Assembly (NCBI RefSeq): GCF_900115045.1 | Contig: NZ_FOVC01000002.1 | Span: forward strand, 62,001-126,000 | DNA length: 64,000 nucleotides | Source: Izhakiella capsodis | GTDB lineage: Bacteria; Pseudomonadota; Gammaproteobacteria; Enterobacterales; Enterobacteriaceae | Direction of reading: 5' to 3' | Part shown: one piece after another, positions 20,601 to 28,706 of the stretch | Layout of the letters: each line of letters begins with the position of its first letter | Position numbering within the stretch: position 1 is the stretch's first letter | Made by a program: the position numbers and the translations under genes | Notes under the pieces: model-generated | The model's database searches: none | What the model was told of the DNA's origin: nothing | What the model saw: the letters and a program-made list of their open reading frames with translations, nothing else

Positions 20601-21423
20601 TATCCCTTGGGCGCGGATTAGCGTGCAGGATTTACCACCAAGTGCTGTAGGCGTTTCACCCGATGAGGTGATGCTGAATAAAAATTTGCAGCCGATTGCG
20701 CCAAAAACGACCTCAATTCCGATTAACAGCAACCTGGTGATCCACGTCGGTGAAGATGTACGCCTTGATGCTTTCGGACTGAAGGCGAGGCTCAACGGTG
20801 ACCTGAAGCTGGTGCAGGATCAGCAGGGGCTTGGTCTTAACGGTCAGATCAATATTCCGCAAGGGCGCTTCCATGCTTACGGCCAGGATTTAATTATTCG
20901 CAAAGGCGAACTGCAGTTTGCCGGGCCGCCCGATCAGCCATACCTTAATATTGAAGCTATCCGTAATCCGGAGGCTACCGAAAACGATGTGACTGCTGGA
21001 CTGCGGGTAACCGGACCTGCCGCTCAACCCAAAGTCGACGTTTTCTCGGACCCAGCAATGTCTCAACAAGAGGCACTTTCTTATCTTCTGCGCGGTCAGG
21101 GACTGGACAGCAGCGGCGGTGACAGCGCGGTTACTTCCGCGCTGATCGGATTAGGAATCGCCCAGAGTGGGCAGGTTATGGGTAAAATCGGTGAAACATT
21201 TGGCGTCAGCAACCTGGCGCTGGATACCACTGGTGCCGGCAATAGTCAGCAGGTCCAGGTAAGTGGTTATGTACTTCCGGGCTTGCAGGTTAAATACGGT
21301 GTTGGCATATTTGATTCTCTGGCAACGCTGACATTACGATATCGGCTGATGCCTAAACTTTATCTGGAAGCGGTCTCTGGCCTCGGCCAGGCTCTTGATG
21401 TGCTCTATCAGTTTGAGTTCTAG
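17677..21423 (+). CDS. tamB: Translocation/assembly module component TamB (AsmA-like bridge)
   Basis: 1248-residue protein anchored in the inner membrane by one N-terminal helix (about residues 8-30). It spans the periplasm as a long beta-taco of the AsmA/VPS13-like kind and docks on TamA. The C-terminal DUF490/TamB domain (about 900-1248) includes PQGRFHAYGQDLIIRKGELQ and QEALSYLLRGQGLDSSGGD. It ends with an amphipathic barrel-like segment (LTLRYRLMPKLYLEAVSGLG). Length is close to E. coli (1259). Second gene of tamA-tamB-ytfP. Confidence 0.97.
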   Translation: MSWWKKALIGMVILLTLLLGSVAFLIGTTLGLHMLFNAANRWVPGLAIQKVEGGWRDLTLSHLRYDMPGISVRVGRFHLAVNLSCLKHSAFCVNDLSLSDVGVTIDSKKLPSAAPATEQQQASSDEISTPWPITLTRLALRNVNVKMDDTAISLADFSSGMTWKARSLTLLPTHIEGLLVALPKNAPLPPATPKKPEAPLGEQLNALFSEPLLPGLPDFRLPLDINVPQILGEQLRVTGGSDLTIYRLMVKARTSDRHLQLTTLTVDSSLGLVSASGQAELSGDWPLDMTLNGTANVDPLKGEKLNMTLNGAMRKQLKLALNLSGALNVQLKGQTELATPGLPIMLKVDSPQLRWPLKGKTQYQVDNLAFNLAGKATDYKTTLKASISGSAIPPAIVNVNGKGNLNQFNLNTLNIAALQGNIDLNALVDWSKSISWRSELKLQGINTAKQYPDWPARLDGKITTRGSLYGGSWQVRVPELALNGNVRQNAVEVQGSLYGNSYNQWDIPGVNIALGPNHIDVKGSLRDKLTLDATIDAPRLDNALPGLGGMAEGSIKVRGDLNKPQLLANLIARNLRWQQLQIARVDLNGDVTSSDHIHGKLALQVEQIKQNALDIRALTLNAEGSEKQHQLTLKIKGKPVSGQLALNGSFDRAAERWTGTLNNTHFDTPVGEWRLTRAVGLNYLNKQRTISIGPHCWQNPDAELCVPQTIEVGPSGHARIDLKRFDLAMLKPFMTDDTQLSGVFNGNAEVSWKPNGGLPDGQVSLQGSGVKITQNVQGNVLPIAFDTLNLNAGLHHNHASLDWLIRIAKNGQLDGNVQIDDPLGRRNLAGNINIKNLSLTMFNPALMQGESVSGALNSQLRLGGDLQRPQVFGQLGLRDGRLDASFMPVDLQAADLNLQLNGMSSTLEGVLRTAKGQLSLNGNADWSNLNAWRASVAAKGDRIRVTVPPMVRMDVSPDLVFEATPDLLNLNGKVDIPWARISVQDLPPSAVGVSPDEVMLNKNLQPIAPKTTSIPINSNLVIHVGEDVRLDAFGLKARLNGDLKLVQDQQGLGLNGQINIPQGRFHAYGQDLIIRKGELQFAGPPDQPYLNIEAIRNPEATENDVTAGLRVTGPAAQPKVDVFSDPAMSQQEALSYLLRGQGLDSSGGDSAVTSALIGLGIAQSGQVMGKIGETFGVSNLALDTTGAGNSQQVQVSGYVLPGLQVKYGVGIFDSLATLTLRYRLMPKLYLEAVSGLGQALDVLYQFEF

Positions 21424-21425
21424 CG

Positions 21426-21773
21426 ATGCGAATTATTGTCTACGGTAGTTTACGGCGTGAGCAGGGGAACAGCCACTGGATGACTAACGGGCAATGGCTC
21501 GGCGATCACGTTATCGATGGTTATGAGCTTTACAGTTTGGGCCACTATCCAGGGGTTATTAAAGGAATGGGTAAGGTTTACTGCGAAGTGTATCGTATCG
21601 ATGCGACAATGCTGGCTGAGCTTGATGCGCTGCGTAGTAAAGGTGGCGAGTATAAACGCGAACTGACATCGACGCCTTACGGTTCGGCATGGCTTTATGT
21701 TTACCAGCATTCGATGGCAGGGCGTAAGCGTATTGTCAGCGGCGACTGGTTGCAGCGCGATAAAGAGAGTTAA
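21426..21773 (+). CDS. ytfP: Gamma-glutamylcyclotransferase-fold protein YtfP
   Basis: 115-residue GGCT-like protein. It opens with the fold signature IIVYGSLRREQGNSHWM, which binds the gamma-glutamyl or amine substrate in relatives. The catalytic acid is expected in CEVYRIDATMLAELDALR. Two bases separate it from tamB, so it is in that operon. The physiological substrate is unknown. Confidence 0.92.
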   Translation: MRIIVYGSLRREQGNSHWMTNGQWLGDHVIDGYELYSLGHYPGVIKGMGKVYCEVYRIDATMLAELDALRSKGGEYKRELTSTPYGSAWLYVYQHSMAGRKRIVSGDWLQRDKES

Positions 21774-21815
21774 CCGGGCTTCACTGCCTAAAGTCGCTCT
21801 CCAGCTATACCGGTT

Positions 21816-22199
21816 TTAAAGCGGGCAACTGACATCGCCCTCAGGGCAGCTGAGCATCTCTTTCAGCTCTTTGGTTCGCTGCCGCGTTTTATTTTCCAGA
21901 CAGGTCGAGAAATTCATCGGCCAGACCGTTCCGCTCTTCGATTTGAATGTCTGGAATTGACAGTCGGCATTACGATATTCAATCCATTTTCTCTGCGCCG
22001 CCTGCAACAGGCTTTTATGCTCACCGGATGTTGATTTAAGAACGTGTTTATAAATTAAATTGAGTTCGCTATCCGCGTTTTTATAGTCCGCATTCGCGCA
22101 TTGATTCATCTCTGCCTGAGTGGTGGCCTTCGTGCAGTCCACCGCCAGCGCCTGTGCCGTAGGTATAATTAACAGTGAAGCAACAATCAGTTTTTGCAT
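21816..22199 (-). CDS. Secreted LprI-like / DUF1311 protein
   Basis: 127-residue protein with signal peptide MQKLIVASLLIIPTAQALA. The mature part matches the DUF1311/LprI family: DCTKATTQAEMNQCANADY, AQRKWIEYRNADC, and a final block with STCLENKTRQRTKELKEM, plus cysteines that would form disulfides. Relatives in mycobacteria inhibit lysozyme; in enterobacteria the role is not established. It replaces chpS-chpB, which E. coli has between ytfP and ppa. It stands alone on the minus strand. Confidence 0.75.
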   Translation of the reverse strand: MQKLIVASLLIIPTAQALAVDCTKATTQAEMNQCANADYKNADSELNLIYKHVLKSTSGEHKSLLQAAQRKWIEYRNADCQFQTFKSKSGTVWPMNFSTCLENKTRQRTKELKEMLSCPEGDVSCPL

Positions 22200-22310
22200 G
22201 ATCAGTCTCTCAGGTTCAACAAAAAGATTTGGCAGAAGAGTGCCTGATTATTATAAACGGAGATGCCGTGACTCGATCTGCTTTGCCAGAAGTGTGGATC
22301 AGGCGTGAGG

Positions 22311-22341
22311 CAAAAAAAAAATGCCGCGCCACGGCGCAGCA
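22311..22341 (-). terminator. Rho-independent terminator of ppa
   Basis: On the minus strand, stem TGCTGCGCC/GCGCGGCA with a short loop is followed by a run of nine to ten T. It lies about 20 bases after the ppa stop. A very strong terminator. Confidence 0.92.
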
Positions 22342-22360
22342 TTCTGCTAATCAGACCGAC

Positions 22361-22891
22361 TTATTTTTTCGCCGCACGTTCAAAAGACGCAACAATTTCC
22401 GCTTTTGCTGCTTCAGCGTTATCCCAGCCATCAACTTTGACCCATTTACCTTTTTCCAGGTCTTTGTAATGCTCGAAGAAATGAGTGATCTGCGCACGCA
22501 GCAGTTCCGGCAGATCGTTAACGTCTTTTATGTGATCGTACTCTTTGGAAAGCTTGGTGTGTGGAACGGCGACCAGCTTGGCATCCTCACCAGATTCATC
22601 GGTCATTTTTAACACACCAACCGGGCGGCAGCGGATCACTGAGCCCGGCTGTAGCGGGTATGGCGTTGGTACCAGAACGTCAACCGGATCGCCATCCAGA
22701 GAGAGTGTGTGGTTGATATAGCCATAGTTGCAAGGATAAAACATCGCCGTCGACATGAAACGGTCAACGAACAGGGCGCCAGACGCTTTATCTACTTCAT
22801 ATTTGATAGGATCCGCGTTTGCCGGGATTTCAATAACCACATAGATATCTTCTGGCAGGTCTTTACCCGCAGGTACCTGATTCAAACTCAT
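22361..22891 (-). CDS. ppa: Inorganic pyrophosphatase
   Basis: 176-residue family I soluble pyrophosphatase, a hexameric Mg-dependent cytoplasmic enzyme that splits pyrophosphate and drives biosynthesis forward. Conserved features are MSLNQVPAGKDLPEDIYVVIEIPA, the active-site lysine/glutamate region KYEVDKASGALFVDRF, and the signature DGDPVDVLV (about 66-74), followed by YPLQPGSVI. Length equals E. coli Ppa. It is monocistronic with its own terminator. Confidence 0.98.
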   Translation of the reverse strand: MSLNQVPAGKDLPEDIYVVIEIPANADPIKYEVDKASGALFVDRFMSTAMFYPCNYGYINHTLSLDGDPVDVLVPTPYPLQPGSVIRCRPVGVLKMTDESGEDAKLVAVPHTKLSKEYDHIKDVNDLPELLRAQITHFFEHYKDLEKGKWVKVDGWDNAEAAKAEIVASFERAAKK

Positions 22892-23282
22892 GATAAATTC
22901 CTTTACGCAGTCTCAAAAGTGACGCTCATTATAGCTAACCAATAATGAAAGTATCCCCCCTTTTTGCGCTTTCAGGTTGCGCCATATCAAGAGTCTTTGC
23001 TCGTCAACGCCACGCTGCTTCTTCTGCTGAGCAGGCGGTGATTTTTTGTCTGCCATCAAACGCCATGCTGTGTGGCTCTCTGGCGTACAGGGGCAGGATG
23101 ATGAAGGTTTGCCGCATCCCCTCCGGTGTTATCGGAAGCGGCCTTTTCAGGCTAAAATTTTGGCTCTGGATGCGTTAGTTGAAACGGCTCGCGGCGGCGA
23201 GCAAGGCATGGGTTTGAGGTGACAAATTATGCGCTTTTTCGCCTGTTACTGCGCAGTTCTGCGGCCCGCTGTTCGCTAATGG
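22892..23282. other. ppa-fbp intergenic region; ytfQRT-yjfF absent
   Basis: About 390 bases. It carries the ppa promoter at its left end. E. coli has the galactofuranose ABC transporter genes ytfQRT-yjfF here; nothing of them was recognised. A short open frame at 22945-23178 has no family resemblance and weak start context, so it is not called. Confidence 0.5.
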
Positions 23283-23316
23283 GAATAAATCCGGTAAGGG
23301 CTAAGCCCGTACCGGT
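23283..23316 (-). terminator. Hairpin terminator of fbp
   Basis: On the minus strand, stem CCGGTA-C-GGGC / GCCC-T-TACCGG with a 3-base loop, followed by ATTTATT. It begins a few bases after the fbp stop. Confidence 0.75.
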
Positions 23317-23322
23317 AAGAGC

Positions 23323-24321
23323 TTAAGGTTCAGGAAACTCACGCAGGAAACGTTCGACGTCATCAACCATGTGCTGGTTTCCAACAAAGAACGGGCAGCG
23401 CTCATGCAGCTCCTTTGGCTGCAAGTCCAGTACACGATGCAGGCCGTCGCTGGCTTTTCCCCCCGCTTGTTCTGCCAAAAATGCCATCGGGTTACATTCG
23501 TACAGTAGACGTAGCTTACCGGTTGGATGGTTGGCGGTGCTGGGATAAAGATAAATGCCACCTTTTAACAGATTGCGATGAAAATCTGCGACCAGTGAAC
23601 CGATATAGCGCGTGGTATAGGGACGATCGGTGCTTTTGTCCTCTTCCTGACAGAATTTAAGATATTTTTTCACGCCTTGTGGGAAGCGAATATAGTTGCC
23701 TTCGTTGATTGAGTAGGTTTTACCCTTCGTTGGAAAGCGCATTTGCTCCTGGCTAAGGCAAAAAACGCCAAGAGACGGATCGTAGGTAAAGGCATGTACG
23801 CCGCAGCCGGTCGTATAGACCAGCATGGTTGAGGAGCCATAAACGACATATCCTGCGGCGACCTGGGCACTGCCAGGCTGCAGGAAGTCCTCTTTAGTCA
23901 CCGGCGTACCCGGTGGCGTAATCCGGCGATAGATGGAAAAGATTGTGCCTACAGAGACGTTAACATCGATATTGGAGGAGCCGTCCAGTGGGTCCATCAG
24001 CACCACGTACTTGCCGTTTTCAACGCCTTCAAAAATGACAATCTCATCCTCTTCTTCTGAGGCAATGCCAGCGACGATCCCACGCGCTTTTAACGCAGCT
24101 TTGAGCTTCTCATTCGCAAACAGATCCAGCTTCATTTGCTGTTCGCCCTGAATGTTTTCCTCGCCGTTGGTGCCAAGAATATCAACCAGTCCCGCTTTAT
24201 TAATATCACGGTGGATGATTTTGGCGCCCAGCTTAATCGCGGAAATCAAAGCCGTGAGTTCGCCGGTGGCGTGCGGAAAGTCGTGTTGCTTCTCGACGAT
24301 AAATTCGCCTAACGTTTTCAT
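23323..24321 (-). CDS. fbp: Fructose-1,6-bisphosphatase class 1
   Basis: 332-residue gluconeogenic enzyme, fructose-1,6-bisphosphate to fructose-6-phosphate. ATG 24321 gives the family start MKTLGEFIVEKQHDFPHATGEL; an upstream in-frame ATG lacks support. The metal site motifs are present: EEEDE near residue 98 and VLMDPLDGSSNIDVNVSVGTI near 117. The C-terminal LLYECNPMAFLAEQAGGKA carries the substrate and metal ligand glutamate. Divergent from mpl across 166 bases. Confidence 0.97.
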   Translation of the reverse strand: MKTLGEFIVEKQHDFPHATGELTALISAIKLGAKIIHRDINKAGLVDILGTNGEENIQGEQQMKLDLFANEKLKAALKARGIVAGIASEEEDEIVIFEGVENGKYVVLMDPLDGSSNIDVNVSVGTIFSIYRRITPPGTPVTKEDFLQPGSAQVAAGYVVYGSSTMLVYTTGCGVHAFTYDPSLGVFCLSQEQMRFPTKGKTYSINEGNYIRFPQGVKKYLKFCQEEDKSTDRPYTTRYIGSLVADFHRNLLKGGIYLYPSTANHPTGKLRLLYECNPMAFLAEQAGGKASDGLHRVLDLQPKELHERCPFFVGNQHMVDDVERFLREFPEP

Positions 24322-24487
24322 AACACAATCCCTGAATCTACGTTTGAGGGGCAGCATTTACAATATGCTTCTGACATGCCCAGCCAGTTTAGCGGATTGA
24401 AGGGTAAAGGCCATAGGCTAAATTCGTTTCTTGATTGTCATGGGGGCGCTACACTGTGCGCGTACTTAATTTTGGAATGGATCATCT

Positions 24488-25846
24488 ATGCGTATTCATA
24501 TACTGGGTATCTGCGGCACCTTCATGGGGGGGCTGGCGTTGCTGGCGCGAGCGCTGGGCCACGATGTGGTCGGCTCAGATGCAAATGTCTATCCTCCCAT
24601 GAGCACACTGCTGAAAAAGCAAGGCATTGATTTGATCCAGGGCTACGAGGCAAGCCAGCTCGATCCCGTGCCGGATCTGGTTATCATCGGCAACGCGATG
24701 ACGCGTGGTAACCCCTGCGTTGAAGCGGTACTGGAGCGTAATATTCCGTATATGTCCGGACCCCAGTGGTTGCATGACTTCGTACTGCGCGATCGTTGGG
24801 TGCTGGCGGTCGCGGGAACGCATGGTAAAACCACGACAGCGGGTATGGCCGCCTGGATTTTACAGGCCTGTGGTTACGAGCCGGGTTTTATCATCGGTGG
24901 GGTGCCGGGGAATTTCGAGGTGTCGGCCACCTTAGGAAAAAGTCCTTTCTTCGTTATCGAGGCCGATGAGTACGACAGCGCTTTTTTTGATAAGCGTTCC
25001 AAATTTGTGCATTACTGTCCGCGTACGTTGATCCTGAATAATCTGGAGTTCGACCACGCGGATATTTTTGAGGATCTAAAAGCGATTCAAAAGCAGTTCC
25101 ATCATCTGGTCCGCATTGTGCCGGGTCAGGGACGCATTCTGCTGCCGGAAAATGACGCTAATATCCGGCAGGTCATTGCTATGGGCTGCTGGAGCGAGCA
25201 GGAAATGGTCGGCGGCGATCAGGGTCATTGGCAGGCCGAAAAGCTAACGCCGGACGCTTCGGTCTGGCAGGTAAAACTGGATGGCGAGAGTGTCACTCAG
25301 GTGAGCTGGGATCTGGTCGGTGAGCATAATATGCATAATGGACTGATGGCGATAGCGGCTGCCCGCCACCTAGGCGTTAAACCGGAAGATGCGGGTAAAG
25401 CGCTGGGTAGCTTCATCAACGCCCGTCGTCGTCTTGAGCTACGGGGCAGCGTTAATGACATCAAGGTTTACGATGATTTCGCCCATCACCCCACAGCAAT
25501 CCTTGCTACGCTGGCGGCGTTGCGAAGTAAAGTTGGCGGAACAGCTCGTATTCTGGCGGTGCTGGAGCCTCGCTCGAACACGATGAAAATGGGCGTCAGC
25601 AAAGACGATCTTGCACCTTCGCTCGGGCGTGCTGATGAGGTATTTTTGTTCCAGCCACACCATATTCCCTGGCAGGTTTCAGAGATTGCTGAAACCTGCG
25701 TTCAGCCGGCCCATTGGAGTGCCGACGTCAATACGCTGGTCGAGATGATAGTCAAAACCGCACAGCCGGGAGACAGTATTCTGGTGATGAGTAACGGCGG
25801 CTTTGGCGGTATTCACCAGAAGCTGCTGGAGCGTCTGGCAAACTAG
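24488..25846 (+). CDS. mpl: UDP-MurNAc:L-Ala-gamma-D-Glu-meso-DAP ligase
   Basis: 452-residue Mur-ligase-family enzyme for peptidoglycan recycling. It joins the recovered murein tripeptide directly to UDP-MurNAc, bypassing MurC, D and E. Rossmann start: MRIHILGICGTFMGGLALLARALGHDV. ATP-binding P-loop: VAGTHGKTTTAGM near residue 113. The Mur motifs EADEYDSAFFDKRSKF and NLEFDHADIF follow, then the C-terminal domain with YDDFAHHPTAI. Length is near that of E. coli Mpl (457). Confidence 0.97.
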   Translation: MRIHILGICGTFMGGLALLARALGHDVVGSDANVYPPMSTLLKKQGIDLIQGYEASQLDPVPDLVIIGNAMTRGNPCVEAVLERNIPYMSGPQWLHDFVLRDRWVLAVAGTHGKTTTAGMAAWILQACGYEPGFIIGGVPGNFEVSATLGKSPFFVIEADEYDSAFFDKRSKFVHYCPRTLILNNLEFDHADIFEDLKAIQKQFHHLVRIVPGQGRILLPENDANIRQVIAMGCWSEQEMVGGDQGHWQAEKLTPDASVWQVKLDGESVTQVSWDLVGEHNMHNGLMAIAAARHLGVKPEDAGKALGSFINARRRLELRGSVNDIKVYDDFAHHPTAILATLAALRSKVGGTARILAVLEPRSNTMKMGVSKDDLAPSLGRADEVFLFQPHHIPWQVSEIAETCVQPAHWSADVNTLVEMIVKTAQPGDSILVMSNGGFGGIHQKLLERLAN

Positions 25847-25848
25847 TC

Positions 25849-25874
25849 AGGTCGGGCGGTGTTCCGCCCGACCT
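25849..25874. terminator. Bidirectional hairpin between mpl and darP
   Basis: Perfect 11-bp stem AGGTCGGGCGG/CCGCCCGACCT with a 4-base loop in the 29-base gap between convergent mpl and darP. No long T-run on either side, so strength is uncertain. Confidence 0.7.
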
Positions 25875-25875
25875 G

Positions 25876-26421
25876 TCAGGCCTCTGCCAGCTCGCGTAAA
25901 TACTGGAAAATTTGCCGTGCCGCTTTTAGCGGTTTGTTAGTGCTTTTCTCTTTCTGTGCGTTGCGGATCAGTGCGCGTAGCTGCTGGCGATCAGCGTCAG
26001 GGTAGAGTGTCAGCACTTCCAGCATTGCATCGTCACCTTGCTCAATCAACCGATCGCGCAGTGCTTCCAGCTTATGGAACAGCGCGACCTGCTGATTATG
26101 ACGGTTTTTCAGTTTATCCAGTGCCTGGCGGATGGGTTCAACATCGCGCTGGCGCAGCATTTTACCAATTAGCTGTACCTGGCGGCGACGGCCTTCTTTT
26201 TTGATGCGCTGTGCCAGCCCGATGGCTGCGCGTAGCTCTTCGTCCAGCGGGAGTTTTTCCAGGCTGTTTTTACCCAGCTCAATCATTTCAACGCCGAGAT
26301 GTTTTAGCTCCTCGGCGTCGCGTTTAATTTCACTTTTGCTGACCCAGATGATTTCGTCTTCGTCATTTTCATGGTCGTCATCCGGTAGCATGTCGAGCCA
26401 TTCTTCAGGCTGTTTACTCAT
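25876..26421 (-). CDS. darP: Ribosome biogenesis factor DarP (YjgA)
   Basis: 181-residue DUF615 protein that associates with late 50S assembly intermediates near the peptidyl-transferase centre. ATG 26421 gives MSKQPEEWLDMLPDD, matching the E. coli start; a longer in-frame start is less likely. It has a strongly acidic N-terminus followed by IIWVSKSEIKRDAEELKHLG, a basic run EGRRRQVQLIGKMLRQRDVEP, and a helical C-terminal half with KLKNRHNQQVALFHKLEALRD. Divergent from tldE. Confidence 0.95.
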   Translation of the reverse strand: MSKQPEEWLDMLPDDDHENDEDEIIWVSKSEIKRDAEELKHLGVEMIELGKNSLEKLPLDEELRAAIGLAQRIKKEGRRRQVQLIGKMLRQRDVEPIRQALDKLKNRHNQQVALFHKLEALRDRLIEQGDDAMLEVLTLYPDADRQQLRALIRNAQKEKSTNKPLKAARQIFQYLRELAEA

Positions 26422-26534
26422 TTTCGGCTCCCTAAAAAGAGGCACATGCTAACAGGTTAGTGCGCTACTGCGAAATTGTTCTCTGACTCTGTTAGACTCG
26501 GCATGAAGATTCCATTTCATTATATGGCAGGCCG

Positions 26535-27875
26535 ATGAAAGTACTCACACAAGTTACAGAACAACGTAAAATTCTGGAACAGGCGGTCGCTCAGGCCCTG
26601 GAATTTGCGAAACCTCATACTGACGCTGCGGAAGTTGCGGTGACCAAAAGCACGGGCATCGGCGTCAGTACCCGCTATGGCGAGGTTGAAAATGTTGAAT
26701 TCAATAGCGATGGTGCGCTCGGTATTACGGTTTATCACCAGAATCGTAAGGGGAGCGCCTCATCTACCGACTTAGCGCCGGAGGCGATCCAGCGCACGGT
26801 GCAAGCAGCGATTGATATCGCTCGCTACACCTCGGAAGATCTTTTTTCCGGCCCGGCCGATCCGCAGCTGCTGGCTTATGACGCGCCGGATCTGGATCTG
26901 TTCCATCCGTGGGACATTGACCCGGATAAAGCAATTGCTTTTGCTGCCGAGGCCGAGCAGGCTGCCTTGCAGGCCGATAAGCGTATCAGCAACACCGAGG
27001 GCGGCAGTTTTAACAGCCACGTAGGTGTTAAAGTTTTTGGTAACAGCCAGGGTATGTTGCAGGGTTATGCCTCAAGTCGTCACTCGCTTTCCAGCTGTGT
27101 TATCGCCGCACAAAATGGTGATATGGAGCGCGATTATGCCTACACCGTCGGTCGTGCGATTGCGGATCTGAAATCACCCGAATGGGTCGGTGCCGAATGT
27201 GCGCGTCGTACGCTTTCGCGACTGGGACCGCATAAGCTGGCGACGATGAAAGCGCCGGTTATCTTTGCTGCTGAGGTAGCGACCGGGCTGTTTGGCCACC
27301 TTGTTGGCGCAATCAGCGGCAGCAGCGTTTACCGTAAAGCGACCTTCCTGCTTGACGAACTCGGACAGCAAATTTTACCGGAGTGGTTGACAATTGAAGA
27401 GCAGCCTCACCTGCTAAAGGGGCTGGCTTCAACCCCTTTCGACAGCGAGGGAGTTCGTACCCAGCGACGTAATATTGTTGAAGGCGGTATCCTGCAAACC
27501 TGGCTGTTAACTTCCTATTCAGCGCGTAAGCTGGGCTTGATCAGCACGGGCCATGCCGGTGGTATCCATAACTGGCGCATCGCCGGTCAGGGTGAAAATT
27601 TTGATGCCCTGCTAAAAAGAATGGGCAAAGGGTTGGTGGTTACCGAGCTGATGGGACAGGGCGTAAGCAGTATCACTGGGGACTATTCCCGCGGCGCTGC
27701 GGGATTCTGGGTGGAGAACGGCGAAATACAATATCCGGTGAGTGAAATCACCATTGCCGGGAATCTGAAAGATATGTGGCGAAATATCGTTACCATCGGC
27801 GATGACATTGAAACCCGCAGCAATATTCAGTGCGGCTCGGTGCTGCTGCCGGAGATGAAGATCGCCGGGCAATAA
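26535..27875 (+). CDS. pmbA: Metalloprotease subunit TldE (PmbA)
   Basis: 446-residue TldE subunit of the TldD/TldE protease, which degrades unfolded peptides in a heterodimer and matures microcins in some strains. TldE itself lacks the zinc ligands; they are in TldD, which is not in this window. Recognisable segments are STRYGEVENVEFNSDGALGI, GGSFNSHVGVKVFGNSQGM, PVIFAAEVATGLFGHLVGAI, SSITGDYSRGAAGFWVENGE and the closing GNLKDMWRNIVTIGDDIE. The gene order darP-tldE-cybC follows E. coli. Confidence 0.96.
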   Translation: MKVLTQVTEQRKILEQAVAQALEFAKPHTDAAEVAVTKSTGIGVSTRYGEVENVEFNSDGALGITVYHQNRKGSASSTDLAPEAIQRTVQAAIDIARYTSEDLFSGPADPQLLAYDAPDLDLFHPWDIDPDKAIAFAAEAEQAALQADKRISNTEGGSFNSHVGVKVFGNSQGMLQGYASSRHSLSSCVIAAQNGDMERDYAYTVGRAIADLKSPEWVGAECARRTLSRLGPHKLATMKAPVIFAAEVATGLFGHLVGAISGSSVYRKATFLLDELGQQILPEWLTIEEQPHLLKGLASTPFDSEGVRTQRRNIVEGGILQTWLLTSYSARKLGLISTGHAGGIHNWRIAGQGENFDALLKRMGKGLVVTELMGQGVSSITGDYSRGAAGFWVENGEIQYPVSEITIAGNLKDMWRNIVTIGDDIETRSNIQCGSVLLPEMKIAGQ

Positions 27876-27908
27876 CTGCTCTTTAGCTGAACTCGTTATA
27901 AGATTAGA

Positions 27909-27937
27909 GGGGCGGCCTGTGGGTCGCCCTTGTTGTT
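27909..27937 (+). terminator. Hairpin terminator of tldE
   Basis: Stem GGGCGGCC/GGTCGCCC with a 4-base loop, followed by TTGTTGTT. It sits between tldE and cybC, so cybC probably has its own promoter. Confidence 0.65.
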
Positions 27938-27965
27938 CTGACTTATAAATTAAAAGGATAATTTT

Positions 27966-28349
27966 ATGCGTAAGCCTGTGATTGCCATGTTGAGTGCCTC
28001 TCTGCTGTTTACCAGTACTTCTGCGCTGGCCGATCTTGGAAAAGAGATGGATATCATGAAGGATAGCCTTTCAACGGTGAAGAAAACTCGCGATGCCGGT
28101 GAGCTGAGGCAGGCATTGACTGCCATGCGCCAGGCCGCGCAGGACGCTAAAGATCAGGCGCCTGAGAGGCTTGACGGTAAAGCTAAAGACAGCGCTCAGA
28201 TAAAGGATTATCGCGCACATCTGGATAAGCTGATTAGCCAGATTGATGTCAGCCTAAAAAAAGTTAACGCGGGCGATGTGGCCGGTGCTAAAGCTGAATC
28301 TGAAAACTTTGAGCAGACTCGCAACGAAAGCCATAAAAAGTTCCGCTAA
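27966..28349 (+). CDS. cybC: Soluble cytochrome b562
   Basis: 127-residue periplasmic four-helix-bundle haem protein. The signal peptide ends around TSTSALA. The axial haem ligands expected for the family are present: a methionine near the mature N-terminus (M28 of the precursor, in DLGKEMDIM) and a histidine near the C-terminus (H123, in RNESHKKFR). The CxxCH motif of c-type cytochromes is absent, as in E. coli. The exact redox partner is unknown. The next E. coli gene, nrdG, is not here. Confidence 0.92.
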   Translation: MRKPVIAMLSASLLFTSTSALADLGKEMDIMKDSLSTVKKTRDAGELRQALTAMRQAAQDAKDQAPERLDGKAKDSAQIKDYRAHLDKLISQIDVSLKKVNAGDVAGAKAESENFEQTRNESHKKFR

Positions 28350-28672
28350 TCGCTCTTTCGGGCGGTACGCCGCCCACTATCCTTTCTGCTATTCATGACC
28401 GTTTCTGTATCCGCTGTATGATGATTTGTCTCGTCATGTCCTTACTCAGGTCGGATGCCGCTGGGCTGGATTATTAATTCGGATAAGTTGCTCTGCCTGT
28501 CAGTCATCCGACTCATTTCCTGAGATATTCATCAGGTATTACATTTTCCTGTGTCAGCAAACTCTGGGTAGCACTATCCCGATTGAAATGCGAATGGTAA
28601 GTCAGGTGTTTGCAATTTGACATATTTCAAAACGAAGAAACGCCATTATGACGATTTTTGTTACCGTGACGA
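28350..28672. other. Synteny junction between cybC and dolP
   Basis: About 320 bases without a supported gene. Left of it the order follows E. coli minute 96; right of it the order follows E. coli minute 71, reversed. A 6-bp GC hairpin (GGGCGG/CCGCCC, 28359-28374) just after cybC may be its terminator. No inverted repeats, tRNA or transposase remnants were seen that would explain the join. Confidence 0.55.
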
Positions 28673-28700
28673 TGAAAGGCCTCCCCTGTGGAGGGAGGCC
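28673..28700 (-). terminator. Hairpin terminator of the lpoA-dolP gene group
   Basis: Perfect 8-bp stem GGCCTCCC/GGGAGGCC with a 7-base loop; on the minus strand it is followed by TTTCATCG. It lies just past the dolP stop. Confidence 0.75.
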
Positions 28701-28706
28701 AGTGCG

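Noticed and set aside
22945..23178. 77-codon frame between ppa and fbp
   Set aside because: No recognised family, poor start context; the interval looks like deleted ytfQRT-yjfF territory.
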